Source of the DNA: Streptomyces avermitilis MA-4680 = NBRC 14893
GTDB lineage: Bacteria > Actinomycetota > Actinomycetes > Streptomycetales > Streptomycetaceae
Direction: 5' to 3'
Assembly (NCBI RefSeq): GCF_000009765.2
Contig: NC_003155.5
Location: 1,364,001-1,428,000, forward strand
Length of the DNA stretch: 64,000 nucleotides
The notes beneath the pieces were generated by a model. That model saw nothing but the letters and a program-made list of their open reading frames with translations, had not been told where the DNA came from and ran no database searches. Of the stretch, positions 41,778 through 51,377 are shown piece by piece. Each line of letters opens with the position of its first letter. The first letter of the stretch is position 1. A program made the position numbers and the translations under genes.

Positions 41778-42389
41778 TCAGACGCCGGCGATCAGGGTGG
41801 CGCCCATCGTGAGCATCGTCGCGGCCACCAGGGCGTCCAGCACCCGCCATGCCGACGGGCGCGCCAGGAAGCGGCCGAGCAGCCGTGAGCCGAAGCCGAG
41901 GGCGGCGAACCAGCACAGGCTCGCGAGGGCCGCGCCGAGACCGAAGGTCCAGCGCAGTGAGCCGCGGTCGGCCGCGATCGAGCCGAGGAGGAAGACGGTG
42001 TCGAGGTAGACGTGCGGGTTGAGCCAGGTGAGGGCCAGGCAGGTGAGTACGGCGCGTCTGCGGGAGCCCTCCGGCGCGCCCTCCGCCCGCAGGCCCGCCG
42101 GACGGAACACCCGGCGCGCCGCCAGGGCGCCGTAGACCAGCAGGAACGCGCCGCCGACCAGCGCGACCGCCGTCAGCGCCCGGGGCCAGGCCACCACGAC
42201 CGCGCCCACACCGCCGACGCCGAGCGCGATGAGCAACGCGTCGGACAGGGCGCAGATCCCCACCACCGCGAGCACGGCGTCGCGGCGGATGCCCTGGCGC
42301 AGGACGAAGGCGTTCTGGGCGCCGATGGCGACGATGAGGGAGAGGCCGGTGCCGAATCCGGCGGCGGCGGTGGTCAGGGCGTTGGTCAT
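41778..42389 (-). CDS. LysE/ArgO-family amino acid exporter
   Basis: 203 residues, five or six helices. The family motif GLSLIVAIGAQNAFVLRQGI at the N-terminus is nearly that of LysE/ArgO, and LTWLNPHVYLDTVFLLG is the second conserved block. It exports basic amino acids (Lys or Arg) in known members. Divergent from a LysR-type gene with 69 bases between, the classic lysG-lysE or argP-argO layout, in which the regulator senses the amino acid and activates the exporter. Confidence 0.92.
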   Translation of the reverse strand: MTNALTTAAAGFGTGLSLIVAIGAQNAFVLRQGIRRDAVLAVVGICALSDALLIALGVGGVGAVVVAWPRALTAVALVGGAFLLVYGALAARRVFRPAGLRAEGAPEGSRRRAVLTCLALTWLNPHVYLDTVFLLGSIAADRGSLRWTFGLGAALASLCWFAALGFGSRLLGRFLARPSAWRVLDALVAATMLTMGATLIAGV

Positions 42390-42458
42390 GACCTCGACGC
42401 TAGAAAAAGCACCGCCGACAGTACAGCTAAAGATTCTTACGTATCATTAGCGCTCGTG

Positions 42459-43412
42459 ATGGCGGAGCTCCCTCTCGACCTGGTACGCACCCTGCTCGCC
42501 GTGGTGGACGAGGGCACGTTCGACGCCGCCGCGAGCGCCCTGCATGTGACTCCTTCGGCGGTCAGCCAACGGGTCAAGGCTCTGGAGCGGCGCACGGGGC
42601 GGGTGCTGCTGATGCGGACGAAGCCGGTACGTCCGACCGAGTCGGGCGAGGCCGTCGTGCGGTTCGCGCGCCGGCTGGCCCGCCTCGAACTCGACGCCCG
42701 CGCCGAACTCGGCATGACCGGTTCCGAGGAGCCGACCCGGCTGTCGATCGCGGTGAACTCCGATTCACTGGCCACGTGGTTCCTCCCGGCGCTGGCCCGC
42801 GTGCCCGAGGAACTGCGGCTGTCCTACGAACTGCGCCGCGAGGACCAGGACCACACGGCCGCGCTGCTGCGCGAGGGCCTGGTGATGGCCGCGGTGACCT
42901 CGTCGCCGGACCCGGTGACCGGCTGCTCCGTACAAAGTCTCGGGCGGATGCGGTACATGGCGGTGGCCGGCCCGGGCTTCGCCGCGCGGTGGCTCGGTGA
43001 CCGGCCGGACGTGCCGCTGCGGCAGGTGCTCGCAGACGCGCCCGTGGTGTGCTTCGACCGGCGCGACGACCTTCAGGACGGCTTTGTACGGGGGCTTCGG
43101 CGTGGTCGGGGCGGCGCGAGCGCGCTGCGGCACTTCGTGCCGACGTCGGAGGGATTTGTCGACGCGGTCGCCGCCGGGATGGGCTGGGGCATGGTGCCGC
43201 AGGTGCAGGCAGAGCCGCTCCTGCGGGCGGGGCGGCTCGTGCACCTCGCCACGGACCGGCCCATCGACGTACCGCTGTACTGGCAGCAGTGGAAGCTCGA
43301 CTCCCCCGCGCTGTCGGCCGTGGCGGAGGCGGTGGCTTCCGCGGCCGCCGCGGCCCTCGACGGCGGGAGCCAATGGCCGCACGTCACCTCCGCCGTCACC
43401 GGCCGGGGATGA
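42459..43412 (+). CDS. LysR-family regulator (LysG/ArgP type)
   Basis: 317 residues. N-terminal winged helix (LVRTLLAVVDEGTFDAAASA then LHVTPSAVSQRVKALE) and a periplasmic-binding-like effector domain (LSIAVNSDSLATWFLPAL), which are the ArgP/LysG hallmarks. The ATG at 42459 follows a GTG codon directly; no ribosome-binding site is visible, so the mRNA may be leaderless. It should activate the divergent exporter gene in response to Lys or Arg. The 69-base gap contains the AT-rich stretch expected for its binding site. Confidence 0.9.
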   Translation: MAELPLDLVRTLLAVVDEGTFDAAASALHVTPSAVSQRVKALERRTGRVLLMRTKPVRPTESGEAVVRFARRLARLELDARAELGMTGSEEPTRLSIAVNSDSLATWFLPALARVPEELRLSYELRREDQDHTAALLREGLVMAAVTSSPDPVTGCSVQSLGRMRYMAVAGPGFAARWLGDRPDVPLRQVLADAPVVCFDRRDDLQDGFVRGLRRGRGGASALRHFVPTSEGFVDAVAAGMGWGMVPQVQAEPLLRAGRLVHLATDRPIDVPLYWQQWKLDSPALSAVAEAVASAAAAALDGGSQWPHVTSAVTGRG

Positions 43413-43516
43413 ACGCCCGCGCAGTCCCGCGAGCACCGCACCAACACCGCCCGACTGCCGTGCGCGGAGGCGGACTTCGGCACCGGGCCACCGCGGGTGG
43501 AAACTCCTGAGTCCTC

Positions 43517-43536
43517 GGTGAATTCCGGAATCCACC
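43517..43536. promoter_or_regulatory. near-perfect 20-bp palindrome upstream of the metzincin-like gene
   Basis: GGTGAATTCCGGAATCCACC matches its own reverse complement at 18 of 20 bases. It lies in the 301-base gap 43413-43713, about 180 bases before the protease start. GAATTCCGG recurs at 43553-43561. Possible operator. Confidence 0.35.
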
Positions 43537-43713
43537 GTGCCTGGGTGAAACGAATTCCGGCGTATTTCTTCGGCACCTTCGAAACGATCGTTGACGCAAC
43601 CGTGGTGCGGTGCAAACGTCGCACCAGTCCTCCCGGCCGGCCGGGACCCGGGGCGACGCCAGGCGGGCGTCGCCCACAAACGGCGAACTCAGGCGAACGG
43701 AGGACCTCTCGCG

Positions 43714-45957
43714 ATGTCAACAGCCAGCGGAGACCCGACAACAGGGACGGCCGACTTCTTTGCGGCGCCCCTGGCGGATGCCTCGCTCCCCGAGGAGTGG
43801 GAGAGCGGCCAACAGGCGGTCACCGAGCAGGCCACCAATCCGGCGAGCGGCACCGACGAGATGTCGGCGCCCGAAGAGCAGGTCACAAGGACATCCGCGA
43901 CACCACTGCCCGGCGCACCGAACGGCGCCGCCGCGCTCCCCTACCGTCCCACCCGCGGCCGCTACCGCAGCAGCGGCGGCGGCTTCCACCTGGAGTTGCG
44001 GGTCGACGTCGACAGCACGGCGGGCGGCCCGAAGGTCCTCAACAGGATCAGCGGGGACTTCTTCAGCACCAGCGGCGCCACGACGACGTACTACGGGTCG
44101 TTGGTCGTGCACGCGCCCACCGTCACCCGGTCCGCCACCCAGGTGGTCATCAGCGGCCTGGGCACCTACACCTGGCAGGCCGGCGCCCCGATCGTCCGGG
44201 TGACCATTCCGCGGCGCCGGATCAACCAGCCGCAGGGCACCGCCACCGTGCAGTTCCTCACCACCTCCAACCAGCCCGGCGCCGGCTACACCTGCGGGTA
44301 CGTCTCCCCGTACTTCCGCACCGTCCAGTGGGAGCAGGACTCGGTCACCGGCAGGATTCCGTTCCTCTCCTACGACACCGGGTCGCTCCCGCAGCCGCCG
44401 AACAGTCCCGCCCGGGCGCTCACCGTGCCCCGCGCGTACGCCGAGGCCGGTATCGAGCTGCTCATGTCCGGCACCGCCAACACCATCGCCGACAGCCCGG
44501 GCGGCTGGACCAACACCGAACTGCACGGCGCCATGCAGACCAACTTCAGCCTGTGGCGCGACGCCCCGCAGTGGAAGGTGTGGCTGCTGGTAGCCGGCAG
44601 CTACGAAGGCATGGCGGGGGTGCGCGGCATCATGTTCGACGCCGCCGACTCCTTCCAGCGGCAGGGCTGCGCGGTCTTCTACGACCTGATCAAGGGCACC
44701 GACGCCGAGTCGCAGCGCGCCCAGCTGCGCACGTACGTCCATGAACTCGGCCACTCCTTCAACCTGCTGCACTCCTGGCAGAAGAACCTGGCGCAGCCGC
44801 CGGCGCCGCTCGGTCCGCAGAACGGCTTCGGCGATCTGTCCTGGATGAACTACCCGCAGAACTACCTGCCGCCGACGGGCACCGGCGGGGCGGCCGCGTA
44901 CTGGGGCGCCTTCCCGTTCCAGTTCACGGACAACGAGCTGGTCCACCTGCGGCACGGCTTCTACCGCGACGTCGTCATGGGGGCCAACGCCTTCGGTATC
45001 GGTGCCGCCGACATCGAACCGGAACTGTTCGACGAGCCCCTCGCCGACGAGTCCGGGCTGCGCCTGGACCTGCGGGTCACCAAGAGCGGCTTCGCGTTCG
45101 GCGAACCCGTCGTCGTGGAGCTGAAGCTGGACACGACGGACCTGCGCGGCCGCTCCACCCACGACCACCTCCACCCGGACGACGAACTCGTCCACATCGC
45201 CATCCGGCAGCCCTCCGGGCGTACCGTGCTCTACCGGCCGCTGCTGCGCCGCTGCGTCGACCAGGACGCGACCGTACGTCTGGACACCGACCGGCCGGCG
45301 ATCTACAGCAGCGCCTACATCGGCTACGGCCGCGACGGGCACTACTTCCAGCAGCCCGGCACCTATCAGCTGCGCGCCTCCTATCTGGCGTCCGACGGCT
45401 CCCGGATCGTCTCGCCGGTGCTGCGTCTCCACGTCCGGCACCCCGTCAGCCAGAGCGACATCGAGCTCGCCGAGCTGATGATGGGTGAGGAACAGGGCAC
45501 GATCCTCGCCCTGCGCGGCTCCGACTCGCCGTCGCTACAAGCCGGCAACGACGCCCTCCAGGAGGTCATCGAGCGGCACGCCAACCACCCGTTCGCCGTG
45601 TACGCGCGGCTCGCCAAGGGGCTCAACTTCGAGCACGAGTTCAAGAGCCTGAGCCCCGACAAGGCCGGCCTGAACGTGCGTCCCCCGGACACCAAGTCCG
45701 GGATCGAGCAGCTCAGTCAGGTCGTGAAGGTCTCCGAGCAGGGCAAGGGGGTCGACAACCTGACCCTCAACCTGGCCACGCGGCGACTGGCCCGTGCCTA
45801 CGCCCGCCAGGGCGATCTGGAAGAGGCCGGCTCCACCCTCGACCGACTGGTCCGGCACTTCGACACCCCGGCGTTCAAGCCGTACGTCGTGGACGCGGTC
45901 CGCAGTCAGGCGGACTCCACGAAGGCCCGGCTGCTGGCCGAGTTCGGCGACAGCTGA
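43714..45957 (+). CDS. metzincin-like zinc metalloprotease, apparently not exported
   Basis: 747 residues. ATG 43714 has GGAGGA ten bases upstream. The first ~70 residues are low-complexity and acidic, with no signal peptide. A beta-rich domain comes next (about 80-230), then the protease domain with H343-E-L-G-H347-SFNLLH353 (HExxHxxNxxH, Asn instead of the usual Gly) and a Met-turn SWMNY at M378. A second beta domain (450-580) and a C-terminal TPR-like helical region (590-747) complete it. The zinc site and Met-turn identify a metzincin type. The cytoplasmic or non-classically secreted state is odd for the clan. Two companion genes do not follow; the next gene is a hypothetical. Confidence 0.8.
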   Translation: MSTASGDPTTGTADFFAAPLADASLPEEWESGQQAVTEQATNPASGTDEMSAPEEQVTRTSATPLPGAPNGAAALPYRPTRGRYRSSGGGFHLELRVDVDSTAGGPKVLNRISGDFFSTSGATTTYYGSLVVHAPTVTRSATQVVISGLGTYTWQAGAPIVRVTIPRRRINQPQGTATVQFLTTSNQPGAGYTCGYVSPYFRTVQWEQDSVTGRIPFLSYDTGSLPQPPNSPARALTVPRAYAEAGIELLMSGTANTIADSPGGWTNTELHGAMQTNFSLWRDAPQWKVWLLVAGSYEGMAGVRGIMFDAADSFQRQGCAVFYDLIKGTDAESQRAQLRTYVHELGHSFNLLHSWQKNLAQPPAPLGPQNGFGDLSWMNYPQNYLPPTGTGGAAAYWGAFPFQFTDNELVHLRHGFYRDVVMGANAFGIGAADIEPELFDEPLADESGLRLDLRVTKSGFAFGEPVVVELKLDTTDLRGRSTHDHLHPDDELVHIAIRQPSGRTVLYRPLLRRCVDQDATVRLDTDRPAIYSSAYIGYGRDGHYFQQPGTYQLRASYLASDGSRIVSPVLRLHVRHPVSQSDIELAELMMGEEQGTILALRGSDSPSLQAGNDALQEVIERHANHPFAVYARLAKGLNFEHEFKSLSPDKAGLNVRPPDTKSGIEQLSQVVKVSEQGKGVDNLTLNLATRRLARAYARQGDLEEAGSTLDRLVRHFDTPAFKPYVVDAVRSQADSTKARLLAEFGDS

Positions 45958-46058
45958 GCCGCGGGACGAAGGCCGCGCACGGGCGCGCGACGCCCGTGCG
46001 CGGCCTCTGTGGCAGCATCGCGTACAGGCCCCGGACCGGGGCGGGGAAGGAGCCGGAC

Positions 46059-46571
46059 GTGCTCGATCTCGTCCTGTACGGGCCCCAGGGGCCGCAGCCG
46101 CTCGGCGGTTCCGCGCCGGTCCGGGCGAAGGTGCGGAACTCGGGTGAACGTGCTGTGTGGATCGCCGGGGTGCTCGACGGGTCCGAGGACGGCATCCGCT
46201 TTCCGCACTATCTCCCCGCCGTCACCCTCGCCGACGGCGGACGCACCGTCGCCCGGCCCGGCCCGGCCGAGGACCCGCTCGTCGGGCCGTTGCGGGTGGG
46301 CCATCTGCTTCGGCTGGCGCCCGGGGAGTCGTTCGATCCCACGGCCGGTGCCGGGTGCCTGCCGCTGACGACCTTCGCCGCGTTCGCCCCCCAAGCCCCC
46401 GGCCGCTACCGGTACACGCTCACCCTCTCCACCGAGGCGGGGCGTCCCGAGGAGTGGCTGGGCGGTTTCGGTCTGCCGTCCGGGGCCGAGCGGGAGGAAT
46501 TGCTGGACCTGATCGCGCGGGTCCCCCGGATCACCGTGTCGGCCGCTCCGCTGATCCTGGAGTTCCGCTGA
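46059..46571 (+). CDS. hypothetical protein (170 aa)
   Basis: GTG 46059 has AAGGAG seven bases upstream. Beta-rich, with LVLYGPQGPQPLGGSAPVRA, FPHYLPAVTLAD and GRYRYTLTLS, which suggest an immunoglobulin-like or transglutaminase-accessory fold. No signal or membrane segment. It follows the metzincin-like gene on the same strand after 101 bases and may be co-transcribed with it. Family not recognised. Confidence 0.7.
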   Translation: MLDLVLYGPQGPQPLGGSAPVRAKVRNSGERAVWIAGVLDGSEDGIRFPHYLPAVTLADGGRTVARPGPAEDPLVGPLRVGHLLRLAPGESFDPTAGAGCLPLTTFAAFAPQAPGRYRYTLTLSTEAGRPEEWLGGFGLPSGAEREELLDLIARVPRITVSAAPLILEFR

Positions 46572-46592
46572 GCACCGGCACTTCGAGGTCGT

Positions 46593-47429
46593 TCACCGCT
46601 CGGCCATGACGAGGACGAGGGGGACGCCGTCGCAGGGCATCAGGTGCAGGCCGTCGAAGTGTTCCGGCCGGGCCTGGGTGAGGACGGCGGCGAAGTCGGG
46701 GCCCTTGGTGAGGGAGCCGGCCAGGTGTGCGGGGTCGGCGGAGGCGGCGACCCGGCCGCGCGCGTTGACCAGGTGCGCCGGGCCCGGCAGCCGTTGCAGC
46801 AGGGGCATCACGGCCGTCTCGAAGTGCCGCAGATACACATCCGCCGCGGCCACCCCCGCGAACCGCCCCTCCACCTGCACCGGCGCGGACAGGGTGAGGC
46901 TGTACTCCTCGGAACACAGATAGTCCACATACGGCCCGGCCACCGCCCGGCGCCCGGTGTCACGGGGCAGCGCGAACCAGTCCCAGTGCGTGTAATCCGA
47001 GTACGCCGACTGCCGCGGGTCCAGGTCGAGCAGCAACGGCCGCAGCGCCCCGTCCGCACCGGTCTGCCACCACTCCAGCCACGTCGGCACATCGCCCAGC
47101 AGCCCCGGCGCGGCCACGAACCCCACCCCCGAGACCAGCTCCTGCCGCGCCAGCCGCAGATGAAGCCCCGGCCGCAGCCCGGCCAGATCCACGGTCGCCG
47201 GCCGACGACCCAGCCCGGCCACTTGCGCCAGCAACGCCGCCGTGTCCGCCCGCGTCTCCTCGACGGCCTCGAACACCGCCTCCAGCGCGGAACGCACCTG
47301 CGCCGCCACCCGCGCCTGCGGCGACACATCCAGCGTCGCCGTTGCCGGGCGGCCGCTTCCCGCGGGCGCGGGCACCGGATGCGCCGCGAGGCAGAACGAA
47401 AGGCCGGGCTGTGGAATCGAGTGGGGCAT
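46593..47429 (-). CDS. cache-domain sensor-like protein
   Basis: 278 residues with helices at the N-terminus and a PDC/cache ligand-binding fold in the second half (DTGRRAVAGPYVDYL, VEGRFAGVAAADVYL and LVNARGRVAAS), as in sensor proteins that bind amino acids or polyamines. No membrane helix or output domain, so it may act as a soluble sensor or need a partner. The ATG at 47429 has a weak ribosome-binding site. Divergent from a polyamine-type binding lipoprotein gene, which suggests a shared ligand (inference). Confidence 0.75.
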   Translation of the reverse strand: MPHSIPQPGLSFCLAAHPVPAPAGSGRPATATLDVSPQARVAAQVRSALEAVFEAVEETRADTAALLAQVAGLGRRPATVDLAGLRPGLHLRLARQELVSGVGFVAAPGLLGDVPTWLEWWQTGADGALRPLLLDLDPRQSAYSDYTHWDWFALPRDTGRRAVAGPYVDYLCSEEYSLTLSAPVQVEGRFAGVAAADVYLRHFETAVMPLLQRLPGPAHLVNARGRVAASADPAHLAGSLTKGPDFAAVLTQARPEHFDGLHLMPCDGVPLVLVMAER

Positions 47430-47742
47430 GACCGCGACCGTATACGCAGAATTCCCTCTTCCGCATCTTGACTGTCCGTCAACTCCTCTTCAACACAGCG
47501 CAGTTGCTACACATGCCGACGCTCCGTAAGGTGTGGATCACCCGGGACGCCGGAGGACGCCACCCGCCCTCCAGGCGGCCTTGATGCTGGGTGCGGCCCG
47601 CCTGAACCCTCCAGCAGATCCGGAGATCTCGCCCGAGGACGCCACTGTGATCCGTGGCGCCCCAACAGAATCCGGTATTCCGTCCCCTTCAGCCCCTTCC
47701 TTTCACCTCTCCCCCCCACACCCACACACCGTGGAGATTTCC

Positions 47743-48945
47743 TTGCGTTTGCACAGATCCTTCAAAGCCGCGGCCGCGGCCGGCGCCCTGCTGCTCGTCA
47801 GCGGCTGCGGATTGTTCACGGAGTCGGACGCCTCGTCCTCGGCGTACGGTCTCAACCCGCCGGATCTCAAGGCGCAGTCGAAGCTCGGCAAGACCGAGGG
47901 CCAGGTCAACCTCATCGCCTGGGCCGGCTACGTCGAGGACGGCTCCAACGACCCCAAGGCCGACTGGGTCAGCAGTTTCGAGCAGCGGACCGGCTGCCAG
48001 GTCAAGTCCAAGGTCGCGGCCAGCTCGGACGAGATGGTCAAGCTGATGAAGACGGGCAACTACGACGCGGTCTCCGCGTCGGGCGACGCCTCCCTGCGTC
48101 TCATCGCCTCCGGCGACGCGGCTCCGGTCAACACCGACCTCGTGCCCAACTACCAGGACGTCTTCTTCGGTCTGAAGAAGCAGGCCTGGAACTCGTTCGA
48201 CGGGCAGCCGTACGGGATCCCGCACGGACGCGGCGCCAATCTCCTGATGTACAACACGCAGCAGGTGAAGCCCGCCCCGACCTCGTGGTCGGCGGTCTTC
48301 GACGACGCGTCGCCCCACAAGGGGCACGTCACGGCGTACGACTCGCCGATCTACATAGCGGACGCGGCCCTGTATCTGCGCGAGACCCAGCCGGGCCTCA
48401 ACATCGAGAATCCCTATGCGCTCGACCAGGACCAGTTCGACGCCGCCGTGGCCCTGCTGAAGGACCAGAACGCGAACGTCGGCGAGTACTGGAGTGACTA
48501 CCTCAAGGAGGTCTCCGCCTTCAAGAGCGGCGACTCCACGGTCGGCACCACCTGGCAGGTGATCGCCAACCTCGCCGCCGACGAAGGCGCCAAGGTCAAG
48601 GCCGTCCTGCCCATCGAAGGCGCCACCGGCTGGTCCGACACCTGGATGATCTCCGCCAAGGCGAAGCACCCCAACTGTGCCTACAAATGGATGAACTGGA
48701 TCATCTCTCCGAAGGTCAACGCCGAGGTCGCCGAGTACTACGGCGAGGCGCCGTCGAACATCAAGGCGTGCGACGAGATCAGCGACGACGCGTTCTGCGA
48801 CACGTACCACGCGACGGACGAGGGCTACTGGAAGGACATCGCGTTCTGGACGACGCCGATCGAGCAGTGCCTCGACGGGCGGACGGAAGTGAAATGCGTG
48901 CCTTACGCCAAGTGGGTCCAGGCCTGGACCGAGATCAAGGGCTGA
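47743..48945 (+). CDS. spermidine/putrescine-type substrate-binding lipoprotein
   Basis: 400 residues. I chose TTG 47743 because GGAG lies six bases upstream and the product begins directly with a lipoprotein signal (basic start, AAAAAGALLLVSGCG with the lipobox Cys). GTG 47731 is the alternative. PotD-type motifs: VNLIAWAGYVEDG, then FEQRTGCQVKSKVAASSDEM and YGIPHGRGANLLMYN. In ABC systems it would deliver polyamines or related compounds to the permease. No permease or ATPase gene adjoins, so the partner is elsewhere or lost. The 313-base gap 47430-47742 shows no further gene. Confidence 0.85.
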   Translation: MRLHRSFKAAAAAGALLLVSGCGLFTESDASSSAYGLNPPDLKAQSKLGKTEGQVNLIAWAGYVEDGSNDPKADWVSSFEQRTGCQVKSKVAASSDEMVKLMKTGNYDAVSASGDASLRLIASGDAAPVNTDLVPNYQDVFFGLKKQAWNSFDGQPYGIPHGRGANLLMYNTQQVKPAPTSWSAVFDDASPHKGHVTAYDSPIYIADAALYLRETQPGLNIENPYALDQDQFDAAVALLKDQNANVGEYWSDYLKEVSAFKSGDSTVGTTWQVIANLAADEGAKVKAVLPIEGATGWSDTWMISAKAKHPNCAYKWMNWIISPKVNAEVAEYYGEAPSNIKACDEISDDAFCDTYHATDEGYWKDIAFWTTPIEQCLDGRTEVKCVPYAKWVQAWTEIKG

Positions 48946-48968
48946 GCGGCAAACGCGCGGGCACGCGC

Positions 48969-50465
48969 TCAGGAAGCGGCGATGTCGCGCTGCTGCCGGG
49001 CGAGCGCGTGCCCGATGTCCCGGGTCGCCGGATACAGGCGCAGATACAGGTCGTACAGGTCGTCGTAGCGGGGCCGTAGCCGGGCGTCGGGGGCGACCTG
49101 CTCCCGTACCGGATTCCAGGCGTCGATGTCCGCGTCGCCGACCGCCTGCGCGGCCAGGAACGCGGCGCCGTAGCTCGCTCCGAGCGTGACGGTCCTGATC
49201 TCCTGTTCCAGGCCGGTGACGTCGGAGACGATCCGGGTCCACAGTCCGCCGCGGGTTCCGCCGCCGACGGCGACGACCCGGTGGACGTCCGCGCCGGCCG
49301 CCCGCATCGCCTCGGCGTTGTGCCGGACGCCGAACGCGGTCGCCTCCAGCGCGGCCCGGTACAGATCGCCGCGCGTGTGCTCCACCGTCAGCCCGGCGAT
49401 CACGCCGCGGGCGTCCGGGTCGGCGACCGGGGTCCGCTCCCCCGCGAAGTACGGCAGCATGAGCAGCCCCTTCGCGCCGGGCCCCGCGGCCTCCGCCTCG
49501 GCGAGGAGCGCGCTGTGCTCGGGGCCGCCGAACAACTCCCGCAGCCAGTCGGTGATCACACCGGAGGTCGCCATGCCGCCCGCGAGGTTGCGCGTGCCGG
49601 GCAACGCGCCGACGGTGCTCCAGAGTTGCGGGACCAGCAGGCGTTCGGTCACCGTGTTGATCAGGAACATGGTGCTGCCGTACATGAGCATGAGGTCCCC
49701 GGTGCACTGGGCTCCCACGCTCAGCGCCTCCGACCAGGCGTCGATCGTGCCGGTGACGACGGGGACGCCCGCGGGCAGTCCGGTGGTGGCGGCCGCCTCG
49801 GCGGTGAGGTGGCCGGCGATGTCCCCCGGCCAGCCGAGCCGCGGCAGTTCGATCCAGGGCGCGATGTGCCGGGCCCAGGGCGCGTACCACTCCTGGGCGA
49901 CGGAGTCGTAGAGCGGGACGGACTGGCTCGCGGAGTGGTGGTCGAGCACGTACGCCCCGGTGAGCCGGCGCACGAGATACGAACTCGGCATGTACAGCCG
50001 GCGGGCGCGGGCGATGACGTCGGGTGCGTGCTCCGCCAGCCAGGCGATCTTGGGACCGACGGCCTGGGTGGAGAGCAGGGACCCGCAGCGTTCCAGGACG
50101 GCCTCCCGCCCCAACTCGGCTTCCAGCCGGGCGATCTGCTCCGTCGCACGGGTGTCGACGCCGTACAGGATCGCCGGGTGCAACGGCGTGTCGGCCTCGT
50201 CGGTGAGGGCGACACAGGGGCCCATGCCGCTGACGCCGACCGCGGTCACCTCGCTGCCCCGGCCGGTCAGCTCACGGGCGAGGGAGGCGAACTCGTCCCA
50301 CCACACGCGGGCGTCCAGCTCCACGTGCCCGGGTCGTGGACGGCTGACGGTGTGCGGTCGTACGGCGGTGGCGAGCACCGTTCCGTCCTGGTCGACGAGG
50401 ACACCCTTGCTGCTGGACGTGCCGATGTCGACTCCGAGCACCGTCCCACGCTCACGCTTGCGCAC
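48969..50465 (-). CDS. FGGY-family carbohydrate kinase (xylulokinase/gluconokinase-like)
   Basis: 498 residues. GVDIGTSSSKGVLVD is the N-terminal phosphate-1 motif; GVSGMGPCVALTD, then VTGTIDAWSEALSVGA and VVAVGGGTRGGLWTRIVSD (the adenosine motif) follow. The enzyme phosphorylates a sugar or polyol with ATP. GTG 50465 is chosen; GTG 50441 (VLGVDIG) is a shorter alternative with GTGGGA before it. It converges with the binding-protein gene at 24 bases and diverges from the AIM24 gene. Confidence 0.9.
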   Translation of the reverse strand: MRKRERGTVLGVDIGTSSSKGVLVDQDGTVLATAVRPHTVSRPRPGHVELDARVWWDEFASLARELTGRGSEVTAVGVSGMGPCVALTDEADTPLHPAILYGVDTRATEQIARLEAELGREAVLERCGSLLSTQAVGPKIAWLAEHAPDVIARARRLYMPSSYLVRRLTGAYVLDHHSASQSVPLYDSVAQEWYAPWARHIAPWIELPRLGWPGDIAGHLTAEAAATTGLPAGVPVVTGTIDAWSEALSVGAQCTGDLMLMYGSTMFLINTVTERLLVPQLWSTVGALPGTRNLAGGMATSGVITDWLRELFGGPEHSALLAEAEAAGPGAKGLLMLPYFAGERTPVADPDARGVIAGLTVEHTRGDLYRAALEATAFGVRHNAEAMRAAGADVHRVVAVGGGTRGGLWTRIVSDVTGLEQEIRTVTLGASYGAAFLAAQAVGDADIDAWNPVREQVAPDARLRPRYDDLYDLYLRLYPATRDIGHALARQQRDIAAS

Positions 50466-50634
50466 ACCCGGAGCGTAGGCGATCCGCGGCCGGTTCGCCG
50501 TGCGGCTTGTCGATGCCCGGCAGCCGCGGGGTGAACACCGGGCCCTCGACCGAAGGGCTCGTGCGCGGAGTTGTTGCCGTTTCCGTACGCCTCCGATCTT
50601 GGCGGAGGCGTTTCCTCCGGGACAGGATGCCCGT

Positions 50635-51312
50635 ATGAAGGGTGACCTGTTTTCCAGTGACCACATGGTGGAGCCCGCCGTCGCGCCGGGCATGACCGTG
50701 CAGAACGCCAAGTCCATCAAGTACGCCGTGAACGGCGACATGCTCGCGCGGCAGGGGGCGATGATCGCCTATCGCGGGAACCTGCAGTTCGAGCGCAAGG
50801 GCCAGGGCGTGGGCGGCATGCTCAAGCGGGCGGTCACCGGCGAGGGGCTGCCGCTCATGACCGTGCGCGGGCAGGGCGAGGCCTGGTTCGCGCACGAGGC
50901 GCAGAACTGCTTCGTCGTGGGCATCGAGCCGGGTGACGTGTTCACCGTCAACGGCCGCAATGTCCTGTGCTTCGACTCGACGCTGACGTACGAGATCAAG
51001 ACGGTGAAGGGCGCGGGGATCAGCGGCGGCGGGCTGTTCAACAGTGTCTTCACCGGGCACGGCAAGCTGGGGCTGATCTGCGAGGGCAACCCCCTGGTGA
51101 TACCCGTGTCGCAGCAGCAGCCCGTGTACGTGGACACCGACGCGGTGGTGGGCTGGACCGCCCATCTGCACACCTCGCTGCACCGTTCGCAGTCCATCGG
51201 GTCGATGCTGCGCGGCGGTTCGGGCGAGGCGGTGCAGCTGAAGCTGGAGGGCGACGGGTACGTCGTCGTACGGCCCAGTGAGGCGACGCCGCAGAAGGTG
51301 CAGCAGCACTGA
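50635..51312 (+). CDS. AIM24 family protein
   Basis: 225 residues, tandem beta-prism-like repeats. Seen: DMLARQGAMIAYRGNLQFER, then GEGLPLMTVRGQGEAWFA and GGGLFNSVFTGHGKLGLIC, all typical AIM24 blocks. The yeast namesake is a mitochondrial membrane-organising protein; the bacterial role is unknown. The ATG at 50635 follows AGGATGCCCGT. Soluble. It ends at a strong terminator. Confidence 0.87.
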   Translation: MKGDLFSSDHMVEPAVAPGMTVQNAKSIKYAVNGDMLARQGAMIAYRGNLQFERKGQGVGGMLKRAVTGEGLPLMTVRGQGEAWFAHEAQNCFVVGIEPGDVFTVNGRNVLCFDSTLTYEIKTVKGAGISGGGLFNSVFTGHGKLGLICEGNPLVIPVSQQQPVYVDTDAVVGWTAHLHTSLHRSQSIGSMLRGGSGEAVQLKLEGDGYVVVRPSEATPQKVQQH

Positions 51313-51326
51313 CCGGCCGACCGGAA

Positions 51327-51352
51327 GGGGCCCCGCCGTACGGCGGGGCCCC
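51327..51352. terminator. perfectly palindromic terminator
   Basis: GGGGCCCCGCC-GTAC-GGCGGGGCCCC, symmetrical over 26 bases, between the AIM24 stop and the convergent M4 protease stop, so it can serve both. Confidence 0.85.
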
Positions 51353-51377
51353 TGGTGCGTCAGCCTCCGGTGGAGCG

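Noticed and set aside
40043..41812. A 589-residue plus-strand frame opposite the MFS gene
   Set aside because: Antisense composition (Gly/Gln/Glu/Arg-rich) with no membrane segments or motifs. The MFS frame is convincing.
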